Notes: generated by a model from the sequence alone, not told the origin. Shown: positions 32,511 to 45,752, numbered from the stretch's first letter. The stretch is 64,000 nucleotides of DNA from Porphyra umbilicalis (GCA_002049455.2 KV918802.1:248001-312000), one strand, 5' to 3'. Translations and numbers: made by a program.

Positions 32511-34820
32511 TCAGTAAGGTCCCGCCGATCCATCCTCGTCCTCATCGTCCAAGGCGGGCACGTCTGTGTCACCATCGAGGGGTTGCAAGCCAGCGCCAGA
32601 GGTAAGCGGCAAAGGAGTGCGAGACACAAACGGGGAAGAGCGGGAAATTGAGCGGGCACTTGGCAAGGTGCGGGGTGCAGGTGCCCCGTCAGTACCAGCA
32701 ACCATGCTATCGAGGGATAAAGACGGCGTGACAGAAAGAGAACCATCGGCAGAGGTCACGGACGGAGGCACAAAAGAAACATCACGGTGGGGCACACTGG
32801 ATCCATGTGATGAGAGTCCCAGATGCATGTTCACACCCATGGATGCACACGGTGCAGGTAGACCAGCGGCCCTCGGCAGCGAGACAGGCACCCCCTCTCT
32901 CGTTGCTCTGTCCTCGACAGGAGCGAGTCCCTCTGCAGAAGACGGAGGTGCCGTGACTTGGCTCGTGCTCAATGCTCCACAATCCGCGGGCGGGTCACCC
33001 CTCGGCTTCTTGTGAGCCACGCTTCTGGGCTCAGCTGCCGTCTTTGTGCTAGGTGGTGGGCGCTTGGAGCGACTGCGCACTGGTCGTGCAGGACGCTGGG
33101 AAGCCGACAGTGCTGCTGGTGGCGCTGCAAGCGGCTCTGCGGTAGGCGCCGCCGGCGGTGGTGGCGCGTCGGCTTGGTCTGCTGCGGCATGGGCTTCGTC
33201 ATGCACCGGTGGCCCCCCACGATGGCGAACGTCCTTGCGGTAGGCGCGACGGAGGGTGGCGTTCTTGGCCTTGTCAGCCGCAAGGAGAACGTCAACCTCC
33301 GCTAGACGCTCAGCAAGAAGCTCGCTGCTTCGGCGTGCAGGCGGCGCCGCCGACGTTCCACTGTCGACCGCCTCAGCGCCGCCACCATCCTTGAGTGCCA
33401 GCAACAGTGCGACGGCGTCTGCCAGACCGGCCGTCTCAAAGTTGTGGCAGGCCGCCGCCTCAAGTGGCACCATGCTAACAACAGGTGCACGACCGTCGGA
33501 CGCCATCTGCGTCCGGATGAAGCAAAACGAGGGCTCCCAAGTGCCCACGAGGAGCAAGCAGGCAATAGTGGCTGCAAGCAGGGGCTTGAGGGACGAGGCA
33601 ATGTGGACGACGTCGATAGTTTTGTCCAGGTTGTGGAACTTGAAGTACCGGAGCGCCTTCACCGCCCACCGGTCGATGACGGGGTTGATACTGCTCATGT
33701 TGACCGTGACGATCCACTTGGACGAGCACGTCGTCCGCGTCGGGTGCAACGCGAACGCGGCGGTCCCAGCCACGGGCAGGACGGGCGCGGCGCAGCGCGG
33801 GAGGCTCCAGGATGGCCACCATCGTGTGAAGAGGTTTCGAACAAAAGACCAGTCCGGCTCCGCGTCGGTTGCCGAGATGATGCCCGGGTTGGTGCTTTCG
33901 CCACTGTGCAAGCGGGTCAGCGTCACTAGCCCGTCCAGCAGTATCTTGCGGAGCACATCCTTGCAGTCCGATCGCACTAGCATCTTCTCAAGCACAGCCT
34001 TGACAGCGACCACCGCTTCCGTTGAAGGCATGACTATAGGTTGGCTCTTGACCTCGGTCTTCTTGGCTGCGTCACCAGCAACCTCGACCAGCGACGCATC
34101 TGTGGGGTCGTCCGTGGTGACGTCAGGCGGGCGTCGATTGCGGCGATCGACGACAAGGCCGCCCTAGTTGGGCAGCCCATCAGCGTCGCAGCCGCCAGCA
34201 TCAACCTCCCCAGTGGCATCTTCTCAAGAGGCACCAAACGGTCGATCCTGACGCAGGACCAAACTGCCCTCTGGGATGAGGCTGCCGCCACCGTCGTCGC
34301 CATCGTGCTCGGCGACTGGATCGGCGTCACCCTCCGCCACCTTGTAGTCGCCATGAGTTGCCAAGCTTGCTTCCCTGTTTCTAAGACCGACAGCAGTTAC
34401 AGGAGCGCGGTTGGCGCGAGTCGCGGCAATGCGCAGGTTCTCCAACTGAAGCGTGTTGGCCTCGGAGAGCGCCTCCAGCTCCTCGTTCCGGTCAGCAAAC
34501 GCCAGCCCCATGTTGATGACCCGACTGCCATGGTCCTCCCCGTCAGAGAAGAAGCCCAGTCTGTCTTGAATGCGGATTCACCGATGTTGCGGGGCGTCCA
34601 TGGGGATGTCGTCCTGGCACATGCGACTAACGGCCGCGTGCAAGACGGCTCCTGTGGGCGCCAGGTGCTCGTCCAACTTGATGGCCATGTTGTAGAAGGC
34701 CTGCAGCATCCGTGCGAGGAAGGCCACCTTCGAATTGTCCATGATGCCGAGCGACCGGAAAAACTGCAAGTACTCCTCGTTGGGGTCCGTGGGCATGGCC
34801 CCGGCACCGACCTCCATCGT
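32511..34820 (-). pseudogene. Unknown protein, single frame with three in-frame stops
   Basis: Read on the minus strand, a splice acceptor TTTTGCAG next to 34820 opens a frame METMEV-like start (MEVGAGAMPTDPNEEYLQFF). The same frame holds to 32511. It is crossed by three stops: after DAPQHR (near 34580), after PFGAS (near 34224) and after GLPN (near 34165). The last 506 codons (34031-32511) are uninterrupted. Features are a helical segment rich in Glu/Leu (EELEALSEANTLQLENLRI), a central part with Trp/Phe motifs, a basic Pro/Ala-rich region and an acidic end (LDDEDEDG). I do not recognise the family. It lies tail to tail with the helicase and may be cargo of the same transposon. Confidence 0.5.
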
Positions 34821-34832
34821 CTGCAAAACCAA

Positions 34833-37800
34833 TCACAATGCTATGCACCAGTAAACGAACAAGCAAACAGTATGACAGAGCCGTCAGCAAGCTGCAGGGA
34901 TCGGGCAGAGAAAGCGCACCAGCGCGTACCGCGAGGCACTATCGGAACAGTGACCTGCCGCACGGCAGTGCGCCCTCAGTCGCAGCATACAATGACCACC
35001 CGACACCGACAAAAGGCGGGGAGCTCATGGCAACTCCGGGGAGAACGCTGGACACTCAGGGGAAACAATAGGGAATCGCGTGAGGCGGGTATTGGAAAGT
35101 ACACGAGAGAAGGGCGGCAATGAACATACCGGCAACAGCTCAAACGCCGACAGCAACCACTCAGCAGTGCCGGGTGCGACGGAAGCGCGCGCAAGGGTGC
35201 ACAATGCCGCTCCGCCCGAGGGAGACGCACGCCTGGGCAAAGCGGCGCCATGGTGGTGGGCGCGACGACGGTGGCGTCGACGGGGACGGCAGCAGCGTCC
35301 ACCGCGCGGGCACATCGTGGTGGCGGATTCGGTGCGGCGACGTGGGGACCGATCCGTTCGGTCTGGGGCCGTTGAGCTGTCTTCGACGACAGTGAGGTCC
35401 GATTCGGCACCCCGACCCGGAGATCTTTGATGTCGGGCCGCTGTGCAGTGTGGCCCCAATCGGTCCTGATTGCCAGCGCCAATGTCGGGGATGCGCCCGG
35501 AACCGAAGGAATCTCGTTATTGATTTTGTCAATCGACCAGCGCATCTGGCCCCCCCCCGAGGCGCGCGGAGCGCGCGCGTCCCCCCCCCCCCCCCCGCGT
35601 TTTCAGTGAAAACTTTTCACATCGCACATTCACGCGAATGTCATGTGAAAGCTGCACGGCGCATTTCCTAACTCGATGAAGGATTCAAGAGAGCGCCAAC
35701 GCCAAAACGTCGGAGCTACTGGGCTTCTCGGTCTGATGGTTCGTTTAGTAGACCGGGCAACAATCACGTGAGACTTCGGCCAAGCTTGGAGCTGGCCGGA
35801 GCACCTGGCCACGGCAACCGCGGCGATCAGCGCGCCGACAGCGGCGCGTGGCCAGGCCACACACCGGTGCCCGCCCCACTGTCGTTGAGCGACGCTGCAG
35901 CGCAGAGCGCCACGCCCGCCAGGCGCGGCACGGCAATAGCCGCGCCGGCCGCCGCGTCGGCCGCCGCCCACCGCCCGACGCCGCCGGCGCCGACTGACTG
36001 CGCGGCCGTGGGAGAGGCCAACCACCGGCGCGGCGGCGGCCGCCTCGCCCGCCGCCACCGTGCCGTCGGTGCCGCCAAGGTGCGCCGCCACCCGCCCAAG
36101 TACTTGTCCGAAGGGCGACACTCGGCGCCGCCGCGGGCGGGGGGGGCGGGGGGGGGGCGCCCCCGCCCGCGCCGCCGCCGCGCGTCAACGACGCGACGCG
36201 GGCGGCGAGCACCGCCCGCGCCCGGCGGCGGGCTGCGGGGAGCGAAGCCCCCTCCACCGCGACAGTGCCGTGCGGCGCGCCGCTCCCACCCGCGCCCAAG
36301 GCGGCGCGACGCGTGTCGCCGCGCGCGCGCGACGGGCGCGCGCGCGCCACGCCGCCGCCGGCCGCACACCAAGCACCCCCGCCGCCAGCGGCGCCGCAGC
36401 GTGCAAGGGCCGCCCGCTGGCCGGTCGCCCGTGCTGGTAGCGCCATTGCGACAGGCGATGGGGGCGTCTCGAGGCCGCCCGAGGGGCGCACGGGCGTCCC
36501 CGCCGCCCCCGCCCCCACCGCCACTACCGCCGACGCCGGTGTGGCGTTGCGGGCGGCTGCGGTGGCCGCCCGTCTACTGACATGGTCGACCGTCGCGGCG
36601 AGCGCCGCGAGGTAGCCGCGCCCGCAACGGCCCCGCCCTTAGCTACGAACGACCTCGTCTCCAATGCGGGCCCGGCGTCTGTTGTCAATCGAAGGTGGTG
36701 GTGGTCGAAGTGTGGTTACCTACTCCCTCTGTCCTACTCCCCGGGCTCGCACTCCCTGCTTATCTACCCCCAGCGCCGCCCAGGCGGGGTGCTCCGACCC
36801 TGTCCAGGGGCCGCCTCGGCCCACAGGCACCGCGCGCGCCCCAAACGTCCACACACTAGGCTGTCTCGGCTGCCGCACCCAGGGCGGCCGCCTGCCCACG
36901 TCGCCCGCTGCTCCCTCTCCTCGGCACCCCGCTCTCACGGAGCCGACGAGGGCTGCTCATCAGCAGCGTCACTGGAACGACTGTCTTGACTCTCTCTTCC
37001 CTGCGCCCGAGCCCACCGGCTCCAACGCGCGGTGCCCGTGCCCGAGCTCACCGGCTCCCGCGCGACAGTGTCCGTTGGCGGCGCGGCGGATGCTCGCCGC
37101 GTCCACCCGCCCTTAAATTCGATCCCGAGTGCCCGGGCCTTGTCAAGTCCGGCCGATCGCCCAAGTCCAGGACGACGACCAATTCCTCAGTTTCCAACAG
37201 CGTCGGCCGTGGCCACTGCGCAGCGGGCCCAAAACCGTCGTCAAAAGCACGTCTGCTGGTGGGTGTTTTGGGGCGAACAGATAACCTGCAAACCGCCCTG
37301 GGGCTCTGTCAGGGCTGCTTTTTTCCATAAAGGGCGCCAAAATCATCTGGTCGCCGGGATACATGGAACTCCACTCGTAAAAAGAGAGACACAGCATAAG
37401 ACGTATACACCTCACCCTTCCAGAAAGAGAGAGAGACTGAGAAGCATCTATGGTCCTGCTAGCCGGCGCAATGTGTGGAGTGAGGAACGATTCCTGTTCT
37501 CGCGAACACAAATATGCAAGGACCTCGCATGGGATGGCCTCTAAGGCCTTGTCTTGACGGTGAGCACATGTGAACGCGATCGACCCGAATATGACATCTA
37601 AGTCCTGTTTTTCGTCGTGCTGGGGTGGCGGTTGTCTTGACGGCGCAGCAGAAATATTCGCAAATCGGGTGGAAAGGAGATCGATGGACGCCAGCCACGC
37701 GATCTCGGTTGCTATAAAACAGGCGAGAGCCGTGGCCGCAAGCGCCCAATCAGTGACGATCATCCATCTCTGCCCCTGTTGTGTGGTGCCTCGTATCGTG

Positions 37801-38827
37801 GTCTGTCACGTGTGCGCAATACTTTCTGACAGTCGACCCGGGTCCAAAAACCGATCTGGGATCATCTGATGGCCTCGCCACGCGTGTTCGTGTGCGAGAT
37901 ATTCCAGAAACTCTCGCACACGCTCACGTCCCGACTGCAATCGTCCCAAAAGGAGGCGGTTTTCAGCGTAAGTCCTTCGTGAGCGGAACTACCGTTCGAG
38001 GCAGATTTATATAAATGAAGCAGCCGTGATTGGAACGCAGCGCTCTCATTGGTTCACACGCGTGCGTGCACGCTGAGAGCCCGTCGTCAAGAACGAGAGT
38101 CGCTCCCGTTCTCCTTCCGTTCGGGGCCGTCCGCCCGAACGGGAGTGACTCCCGTTCTAGACGAGTTCGGGGTCCCCAAGTTCCAAGTCACGAGGCCGTT
38201 GTGGCGGTATCAGTCGCTAGACCTCTGTGGGCTTAAATGTGGTAGCGGGCCAGGACGTAAGGACAGATGCAGCGGCCTGGCGAATGCAGTGGCGGCCCTG
38301 TGCATTTATTATTGCACGACACCGGGCGCCAGTTTCCGGCCGCACCGGCATCGACAGTCGTGTTTCTCTGTTATGTTTGAGCGCCTGGCATACCGTGCAG
38401 TACATCTTTTTCTGACCGCTGCTACATGCACATTGTAGCGCAACTTTCGGGGCGCGTGATGCAAACTCCCAACCATCACGCTGTCCCGACAGGGCGGTGT
38501 GGGGAACTTAAAACTATGACTACACGTGCGCTCCCGATTCATCCATAGGAGTGCCGGGTGCCACTGGCAGACCCCTACCAGCCGGCATACAACCTGCCAA
38601 AGATAAGAAACAAAAGGCGTGGCTCCCCGGACGCTCACCTTCCGGCAGAACTGGCAGTAAGCACCACCCTTCCGACGAGAACAACCCAACAGCACGAGCG
38701 CCGCCACTCCGCGAGCACATCCGAGACGAGTGCAGGACACGTCCAAGCAACGAGACGCAGGCGAAACTTACGGTCCCTTCACCGTCAGCGCAAGCTCACG
38801 GCCTGCGGGTGACAAACAGGACGCCCG
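34833..38827. other. 4-kb stretch without a recognised gene
   Basis: It includes very GC-rich sequence (35.75-36.6 kb) with overlapping Ala/Arg/Pro ORFs on both strands and poly-C runs near 35549 and 35581. An upstream exon of the gene at 32511-34820 could lie at 34.9-35.5 kb. A 37-bp phrase at about 37219-37255 recurs at 63232-63269. A palindromic phrase GAACGGGAGTGACTCCCGTTC lies near 38132-38157, and GAACGGGAGTCC recurs near 63380. Confidence 0.35.
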
Positions 38828-41548
38828 TCAGTCGAGCGCCTGGTACACGCCCTCCAGTGCGTGCGCCACCGCGGCGTGGGCAGCGTCAATAGCAGCCTGG
38901 TCCAAGGGAGCGACCGTGTCCCCGTCCGACGGGTCCTCGCCGTCGAGGTCGTCAGCGCTCGAGAGGTTCGAATCGGCAGCGGGTGTCTGCTGCGCAGCAT
39001 TCGGCGTCGGGTGAGAGCTAGAGCCCAGTGGGGCAGAGACAACCGCTCGCGACGGCGTGGACGGACGCCGGTGTGCCGGGTCGGTGCACCTCGTGTCGCT
39101 GCCATCGGTGATGCGCAGCCCATAGCTGGGCCGCGCGCCTTGGGCAGCAAACGCCTGCCGGACGCTTGCGAGCTCCTCGACCCACTCCGCGCGATGGCCG
39201 CCGTTGAAGACGGGCAGCCCATCGTCGCCATCCTCTCCGTTGGGCTCGGTTGCGGCCCACTTCTTGAGATGGGCACGGATTTTCATGGTCACGAAGGAGA
39301 CGTGCGCCAGAAGGCAGCACACTGCAGTTGAGCCGCCAGGGACGGGGCCCGCTTCCGTGTAGCGGTCGAGGACGCCTGTGACGGAGAAGACGACCTCAAG
39401 CGCGCGGATAATTTCTGCTCGGTACGGGAACTCCGTCAGGAAGCTGTCGTCGGCCAACATTGGCACCGCCTCGCCGGGAGAAGAGACCACTTCATACTTC
39501 GTTTGCGTGCCGCGGACACAACGCAAGCTGCCAATCTCCTCCTCGTTGTTGACAAACGTCGCAGAGGCCGACACCGCCTTGTTCCCGAGGCTCTGGTAGA
39601 AGTGGGAGACAGCGCGATGCAGGTACTTGTAGCCCATTGTCTTACCGCGGTTTGCGGGGGCACCCGCCCCTTCGTCGGCCGTCGCCGTGTCGCCCGGCAT
39701 TGTCGCCGACGACCGCGGCGCACGCTGCGGCAGTCGCCACTTGCGCTCGAGCAGCGCATCAGCACCGCTCGTGTCAACGTCAAAGCGGACGCTGGTCCAG
39801 TGCTGGATCTTGTCATTGACGACGGCAATGTCCACCTAGACGTCGGCCGCACCGCGGGGTGACACAAAACTCTTGCGGAGGAACCCCACGAGATGCGGCT
39901 GGGATGCGGCTGGGAATAAGGGACACGAGAAAAAAACAGCGACAAATGGACGCGAGCGGACCACAAAAGTGACAGTTTGTGTCTGCAGTCGGCGTGCCCG
40001 CGACGGACAGGTGCTGGTAGCGACATTTCACGCTGCGGACGGACGCAACAGTAACACTCGAGGAAAAGCATGCGCGCTCTCCCAGCACTGCACACACGTC
40101 GTGCACAAGCCACATACCTTTAGCTCCTGAATCCACTGCGCTTGCTGCACTTCCCCCTCAGTCGTTACCGCCGGCACGTTGGTGGCATCCCCCATCGCGT
40201 CGGCTGCGCCGTGCACAGCAGCGCCCGCGCCCGACGTCAGCGCCGCCGAGCTGCCCGCGGCAGTACGCGCCAAGACGGTGGTGATGTCTCCCGCCAAGTT
40301 GATGATGGCCCGACGCTGGTAGAACAAGGAAGCAGTGAGGCGGTCGGCGAGAACCGCCACGTCGTCCACCTTCTTGGTGACTGCCCGCATTTGGCTGTTC
40401 ATAATCGCCACCTCCTTGCGCTGTGCCGTGAGCTCTCGTCGCACGCCGGCAAAGCCCGTGGCGACCGTCCGCATGACGTCGGCAATGTGCGCGGCGGTCG
40501 CGACGCCGCTCACGACGCCGCCGGTCGCCGCTGCCACTGCCGCAGGGCACGCCTGGCGAGTGGGCGGCGTCGACCCCGAGGAACCGACAGAGGCACGACG
40601 CGTCCGTGGGGACGCGCTGCCGGCTGCAGCCACATGCCCCACAGACAGACCACCACCGGCCGGTAGCGACGGGCACGTCCTGGCGCCGGTGACGCCGCTC
40701 ATGATCCCCGGTGCGGCGCCGCCGGGGCCTCGAACGGGGCTTCCGAGGCGCGCACCGCCAGTCTCAGGCGGCGCGCCAGACCGCGACATGGTCAGAGGGG
40801 GGGGAGCGCCACGCGCCGCCGCCCTTCCGCGGCGCTTCTTGTTGATCGGTAGCGCAGACGAAGCACCCGGAGTCGTACGAGGAAGTGTGGTCCCCGGACC
40901 GGCAACGGCGGCGAAGTCATCGTCCTCCTCGTGCAGTAAGCCGTCGTTCTCTTCCTCGTCATCGCCGTCATCGACCGGACCGGGCGGCGCGTAGCAGCGC
41001 AGGCTCGGCAGTCCCGGCGACGGCACGACCGCGGGGTAGGCGGTCGACCCCGAGCCTTGCACGCGGCGCGGTGAGACCGCGGCAATGGGCGGTGCCCCAG
41101 GCAGCGATGCCCGGGGAGTTCCAGACGCACTCGACGGCGCCGCGCCGCCAACGCCAAGCGCAGTTTCTTGGCCAGCCTCTCCGTTGCCAACCAGTGCAGC
41201 CGGCGCAGCCATCGGCGACGCTCGGACGCCGACTGGCGCGACCCCATAGAGGTTGTGCGGCAGACGGGAGCAAGCTGCAGACGCGGCTGCGGTCGTGGAT
41301 GCTAACAAGGGGATGACAAAAAGACGGGCGGCCGGAAGAGCAGGGGCGGCCGGAAGAGCAGGGGCGGCATGACGCAGAGCCTCGGGGAAGCGTTGCGCGC
41401 CGGCCCGGCGGGCCGCGACCTCGCCGGCGTACTGAGCGCCCGTCAAAAAGCGCATCGGCGCCGCGGCAGGGCGCGCTCCCGTGTTGCCGTCTTGGTGGTA
41501 GACGAACGCCAGGGCCCCACCGGCGACGGAGTGGTGCATCGGGTTCAT
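38828..41548 (-). CDS. Intact two-exon gene of unknown family, coiled-coil protein
   Basis: Exon 1 is 41548-40118, exon 2 is 39835-38828, and the intron is 282 bp with donor AAG|GTATGTG and acceptor ACGTCTAG|GTGG. The splice joins phase 0 (IQELK|VDIAVVNDK). The product is about 812 residues. Its first 300 are low-complexity Ala/Pro/Gly with an acidic patch (DDGDDEEEND) and a basic NLS-like NKKRRGR. Residues ~360-420 look like a coiled coil (VRRELTAQRKEVAIMNSQM). Exon 2 encodes a more globular segment (YKYLHRAVSHFYQSLGNK, RAEIIRALEVVFSV), then a Ser/Asp-rich tail. No enzyme motif is seen. It is the only long spliced gene here without stops, apart from the amine oxidase. It could be a host gene or transposon cargo. 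Confidence 0.6.
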
Positions 41549-43222
41549 GGCACCAAGCCACGTTGGCTACACGCAACAGGCGGGGGGGGGGGAGCAGCGA
41601 GGCAAGCGTCGCACACAGGTGGGGCAAGGCGGTCATAGCGCGGGAGCACAAGCACGGTGGGGAGCGCTGTGGCAAGTCAGCCTGCGACTCCAAGCACGAA
41701 AAGCAGGCCCTCTTAAGCGGTCGTACCCCTCCCTGCTGCGACAAAGGCACGGTGCGGGGGCGGTGCAGGGGCCTTAGTCAAGCACATGAGGGGGCCCATC
41801 GTCGCGGCCGGCGGCAGTGCTCAGAACACACGCAAAAGAGTGCGGCCCACACGGTAGCTCAATAACGTTCACACCGCGTCAGCGGGAGCGCGATGCGGAT
41901 CGGCCCGTCCGCCGCGAGAGCATACCACTGTCGTAAGCACCCACTCGCAGACTCGGAAGCGGTACACATGCCAGGAGTTCCATACCATGACGGACGCCTG
42001 AAACCCGGGGGTGTAGTGGGACTGGGTAAAGAGGTTGTGGCAGAACAGGCAGTCGACCACCTTGGATCGGGAGGGGGGGGGGGGGTGGGGGGGGTGGCCA
42101 ATGCGGCGTGTGCCAGACAGATGGGCCATGCGCACGTACGAAAGGACTGGTGCCAGACAAGTGACATGGAATCGGCCGCAGGGAGCACCCCCACTCCACT
42201 ACGACGGCGACGTCGGGGAGGGGGCGGGTGGAGGAGAAATGATCATGTAGGAGGCCACGCGGGCTCGAGCTCCGCTGCGGAACGACAAATCGGGCGAGGG
42301 ATGCCGGAGTCATTGTCAAAGACGAATCAGAATAACTGTGGGTGCCATGTCCTGCGTGCGACATTCCGTGACATAGCAATTTTGACAACGACTGACCGAG
42401 ATGATTGGGAATTTAACACGGACAAGGTTAACTGGTTTCACTCCAGGCGAGGCGCTGGCGCTACATGGCGGAAAAGCAGCATCTATTGGCTGTGGACAAC
42501 CGGCCGATTGCGATGTGGCCTCGGAGCCCCCCTCAAATCGCGAGGCTTTCGCACTGACAATAGTGGGGTGGCGATGGTCAATACTGTCAGCTGGGAGCAT
42601 TGTCCATGCAGTTGCGCCGCTCAGCGCCACAGGAGTGCGGAGCGACTTTCTCAGCGCCACAGTCCGGACGCGCTGGCGACTTCCGCGATTTGCCTGGCCT
42701 GGCGTGCGCTTCTTGGCCACACGCTGCTTCGTCCAAGTTCGTTACCCCCGCCTTTGGCAGCACATGGTCCCTGATCGCTGTTGCGGCTGTCTGTGAGGCC
42801 GCCGCGGAGGGCTTGTCGGTGTTCGACGGGGTCTCGAGGCCGACCGCCCGCGTGGGCCATCTGGCCAAAGCCGTTCTGTGGGCATTGGCCCTGCTCTGAC
42901 GCTGGGGCATGTACCGGGACAACACGGACGCTGGCGCCAGACGCCGATGCGACGAGATGGCTTGTCGTCGGAGTTATGTCGCGCCCTTGTGTGTGCTCAC
43001 AGTAGGTGTCTGCCCATGTCGATGCCCCGCCGAGGCGGCGGGGGGGCGGGGGAGCATTCGTATTGTTTTTTCGAGGTCATGCATGAACTGAGGGAGGGCG
43101 CATGGCACGCCCACCGGTGGTGTCACCGTACCGCTTCCGCCAATCGCTCCAGCCGCATTGGCGACTACCGCGCAAACGGTACCGCCACGCCAAGGGGCAC
43201 GGTGTTATAACGGCGGGCCTGG
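41549..43222. other. No recognised gene
   Basis: Overlapping short ORFs on both strands, with G runs near 41581 and 42070. The left terminus of the TNP2-like transposon should lie in or before this stretch, but I could not identify it. Confidence 0.35.
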
Positions 43223-45752
43223 GTGGTCCGGTGCGAGTGGGACTCAAGCCACGGATGCGCTGCGGTGTTCCCGGCTCGTAGTGCAGCCGCTCGCGGCTCC
43301 ATACCGTGCTGCTGGAGCTCGCCGCGAAGAAGCGTCGGTGAGCAACGGCTCGTGGTCGTAGCCGCCTGCCGCAGCGTGACCGCGAGCTCATCAGAGAGTG
43401 CGCGCCGTCCATCCCTCTTTACGTCGCCCGCGATGCGGGGAGCACACCGCTTTGCGCTGACGGCGGGAGGGTGCGGTCTGACGCAGCGTGACCACGTCGC
43501 CTACGCTCAAACGCTGTGTGCGGTGGAGCGCGAGACCGCGCAGGGTGGCACCGGCGTGGGCCGCATCACGGCGGCATTCCCGTCAGCGCACGGGTTTCTT
43601 ACTGCCGAGCGCCACGAGCAGAACCGCGTCTTGGCCACGCGCCTGTGGATGCACGTGCCTGTGAAGATTTCCGGGAGAACATTCTCGTACTACTATCGCG
43701 ACGTGATGCAGGTGGTGTTGGGCTCTCTGGCCGGCGCGGACACTGTGTCGTTGGGCGTGGTGCCCTCGGCGGCAGCCGACGCCGCAGCCGCTCATCCAGA
43801 CGGGTACGAAACTCGCGCGGACCACGTTCGCCGCGGGACGCTTGACGCAGACCTGTACGTCGACGAGAGACGCGCTGTACGCCGAATCCACGGTCGGGAG
43901 GCGCGGGTGGCGGGGGTGCAACTGCACGCCGATGAGGCGTTGGTGTCGTGTAGTGGGGCCCATAAAATGTTCCCCCTGCGCGTCAACGTCGTCAATGTAC
44001 TCGACAATGGCGGACAGTGGTAGACGGTCGGCTACTTGGAGCACATCTCGAAGTCCGCGTCGCGGACCGCCGCTGCCAAGCTCGCCGTCAGCGACATGCG
44101 CAACGACCTGCTGCAGAGGTGCCTCGCTGTTTCTTTGCGCGCTCTGACGCTGGCCAGCGAGGAGGGCGTGACGGCACCCGTAGCCGGTCACGGCACCGTC
44201 TTGTTGGTGCCGAGGGTTCTCGGCCTTGTTGTGGACCAAGTGGAGGAGCGCAGCATGTTGGCCCTGATGGGCAACAGACGCCGGTTCTTTTGCTCGCCGT
44301 AAATGGAGGATAAGAACGTGAGCGGCGGCTTACTCGGCGTGCGAGCGGTGGATCGCGACGTGACGACCACCTTCGACGCGCAGCTGGAGGCTGCGTCTGT
44401 GCGGGAGGTCGACCCGCGCCCGAGCCGTCGCCGCCAACTCGCGCAGAAGCACAGCGCGCTCGCGTTTGTTCCCGCGCAAGAGGCTGTACACCTCCTCGGT
44501 ACGGGCGCGCACAACCTCTACCGATTCGTTTCGTTCGACCTGATGCATGTTTAGAAGCTCGGTATCCTTCGTCTGCTCGCTCAGAGGCTGCCATCCGTTC
44601 TGTCAGCGCTGTGTCGGGACGGCGGCCGTGCTCGACTTGGCACCGTGCAGGACACTTTGGACGCGCTCAACTTCCGGGGCTTTGAGCTCGGTCGAAACTA
44701 CAAGGTCACGCCGTCGCCGCCAGAGTAGGTGCTGCTGCTACTGCAGCGTGAAGCGGGTGGCCTGATGCGCAACGAGCGGGTGGAGCCTAAGGGAATCTCG
44801 TGAGCTCTGGTACGGTGCCTAAGAGGCTCGTGAACTGACCGATGCATTGGTCGCTTGACGCTTTGCTGCCCTCTTTTACTTTTGCGCTCTTTGGAATCGT
44901 AGCTGCTTTGTGCGCACGTCGGAGGCGCAAGCTACCATTACGGGGCGCAGTTGGCGCCTTTTCAGCGTTTTCTGGCCTTTTATGGTCGCCGGCCTGAACG
45001 CCCGCGCTCACGTGGCTGAGCCGATTCCTGCAACGGTGGACGGCAGCCCCATCGCCCCAACTGGAGGCCTGCCCCACGTCGCGGCGGCGATGGGGAGCAG
45101 CGGTAGTGGCACATCCAGCGACGACGAAAGCGATGCGGTCTGTGGCTCTTCGTGTGCCTCGGGAGGGGACGCGCGCGGCTGGGGGCCTGTGCAGGACGAC
45201 AACCTCGCCGCGGCCGACGTCGGCGGGGACTCCCTGCCTGACGAGCATCTTCATCGCTCCAGTGATTTCATCTCGTTCTTCCCCGAGACGTCTGTGCAAG
45301 ACGCTTACCTCGAGTTGTTCTGCCAGGCGGCGCGCCTTGGCGGGATGCTCTTCGGCGACAACGTGGCTGACGCGACGACGCTCACCGACGGGGTAATTGA
45401 CGACATGGAAGAGGTCGCTGAGGGGCTCGGCGTCGACTCGCTACAGACACTGTACGGGCATGTGAACACGACGAAACTGCACCGTCTCGTGGCCCATCTC
45501 GGCGACGAGCTGCGCTCGCGTGGCAACCTCTGGGAGGGCGACACGTTGGTCAACGAAAAGCTCCACGGCAGCTGCAAGCGGATGTACAACAGAAGCAACA
45601 AGCGCGGTCCTGGGGTCGCCCTTCAGATGATGCGGTGCGAGGAGACTCAGTCGGCCGTCCTACGGGAGCTGTGCGATGCCTATGTGGACGACGACGCGTC
45701 GGCCGGCCGCAGCCAGTCGACTACGAGTGGCAGCGGCAGCGACGGGAGCGAC
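43223..45752 (+). pseudogene. TNP2/Plavaka-like DNA transposase, 5' portion
   Basis: The frame from 43223 to about 44.8 kb carries VQLHADEALVSCSGAHKMF followed by PLRVNVVNVLDNGGQW (the acidic beta-strand block seen in Plavaka/TNP2-type transposases) and FVSFDLMHV.KLGILRLLAQ, where related proteins have Trp at the dot; here it is TAG. Four in-frame stops lie near 44022, 44300, 44552 and 44727, and a frame change near 44.8-44.9 kb. The last part (44910-45752) is open and contains TTKLHRLVAHLGDELRSRG and GDTLVNEKLHGSCKRMYNRS, again typical of the family (N-E-x-x-H block). The gene stops at 45752 only because a gypsy LTR element is inserted; it continues in the same frame at 61313. Family assignment is from motifs. 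Confidence 0.6.

Noticed and set aside
35745-36615. Overlapping 180-270-codon ORFs on both strands
   Set aside because: Ala/Arg/Pro composition in all frames; typical of stop-poor GC-rich sequence.
32511-41548. Polinton-like or viral block
   Set aside because: No capsid, packaging ATPase, protein-primed polymerase or retroviral-type integrase is visible among these genes.
43223-45752. Stop-codon reassignment (TAG read as an amino acid)
   Set aside because: Several in-frame stops in the transposase and helicase are TAG, one at a position where Trp is expected. But TAA and TGA also interrupt these genes, frameshifts accompany them, and the gene at 38828-41548 and copia are intact. Ordinary decay explains it.
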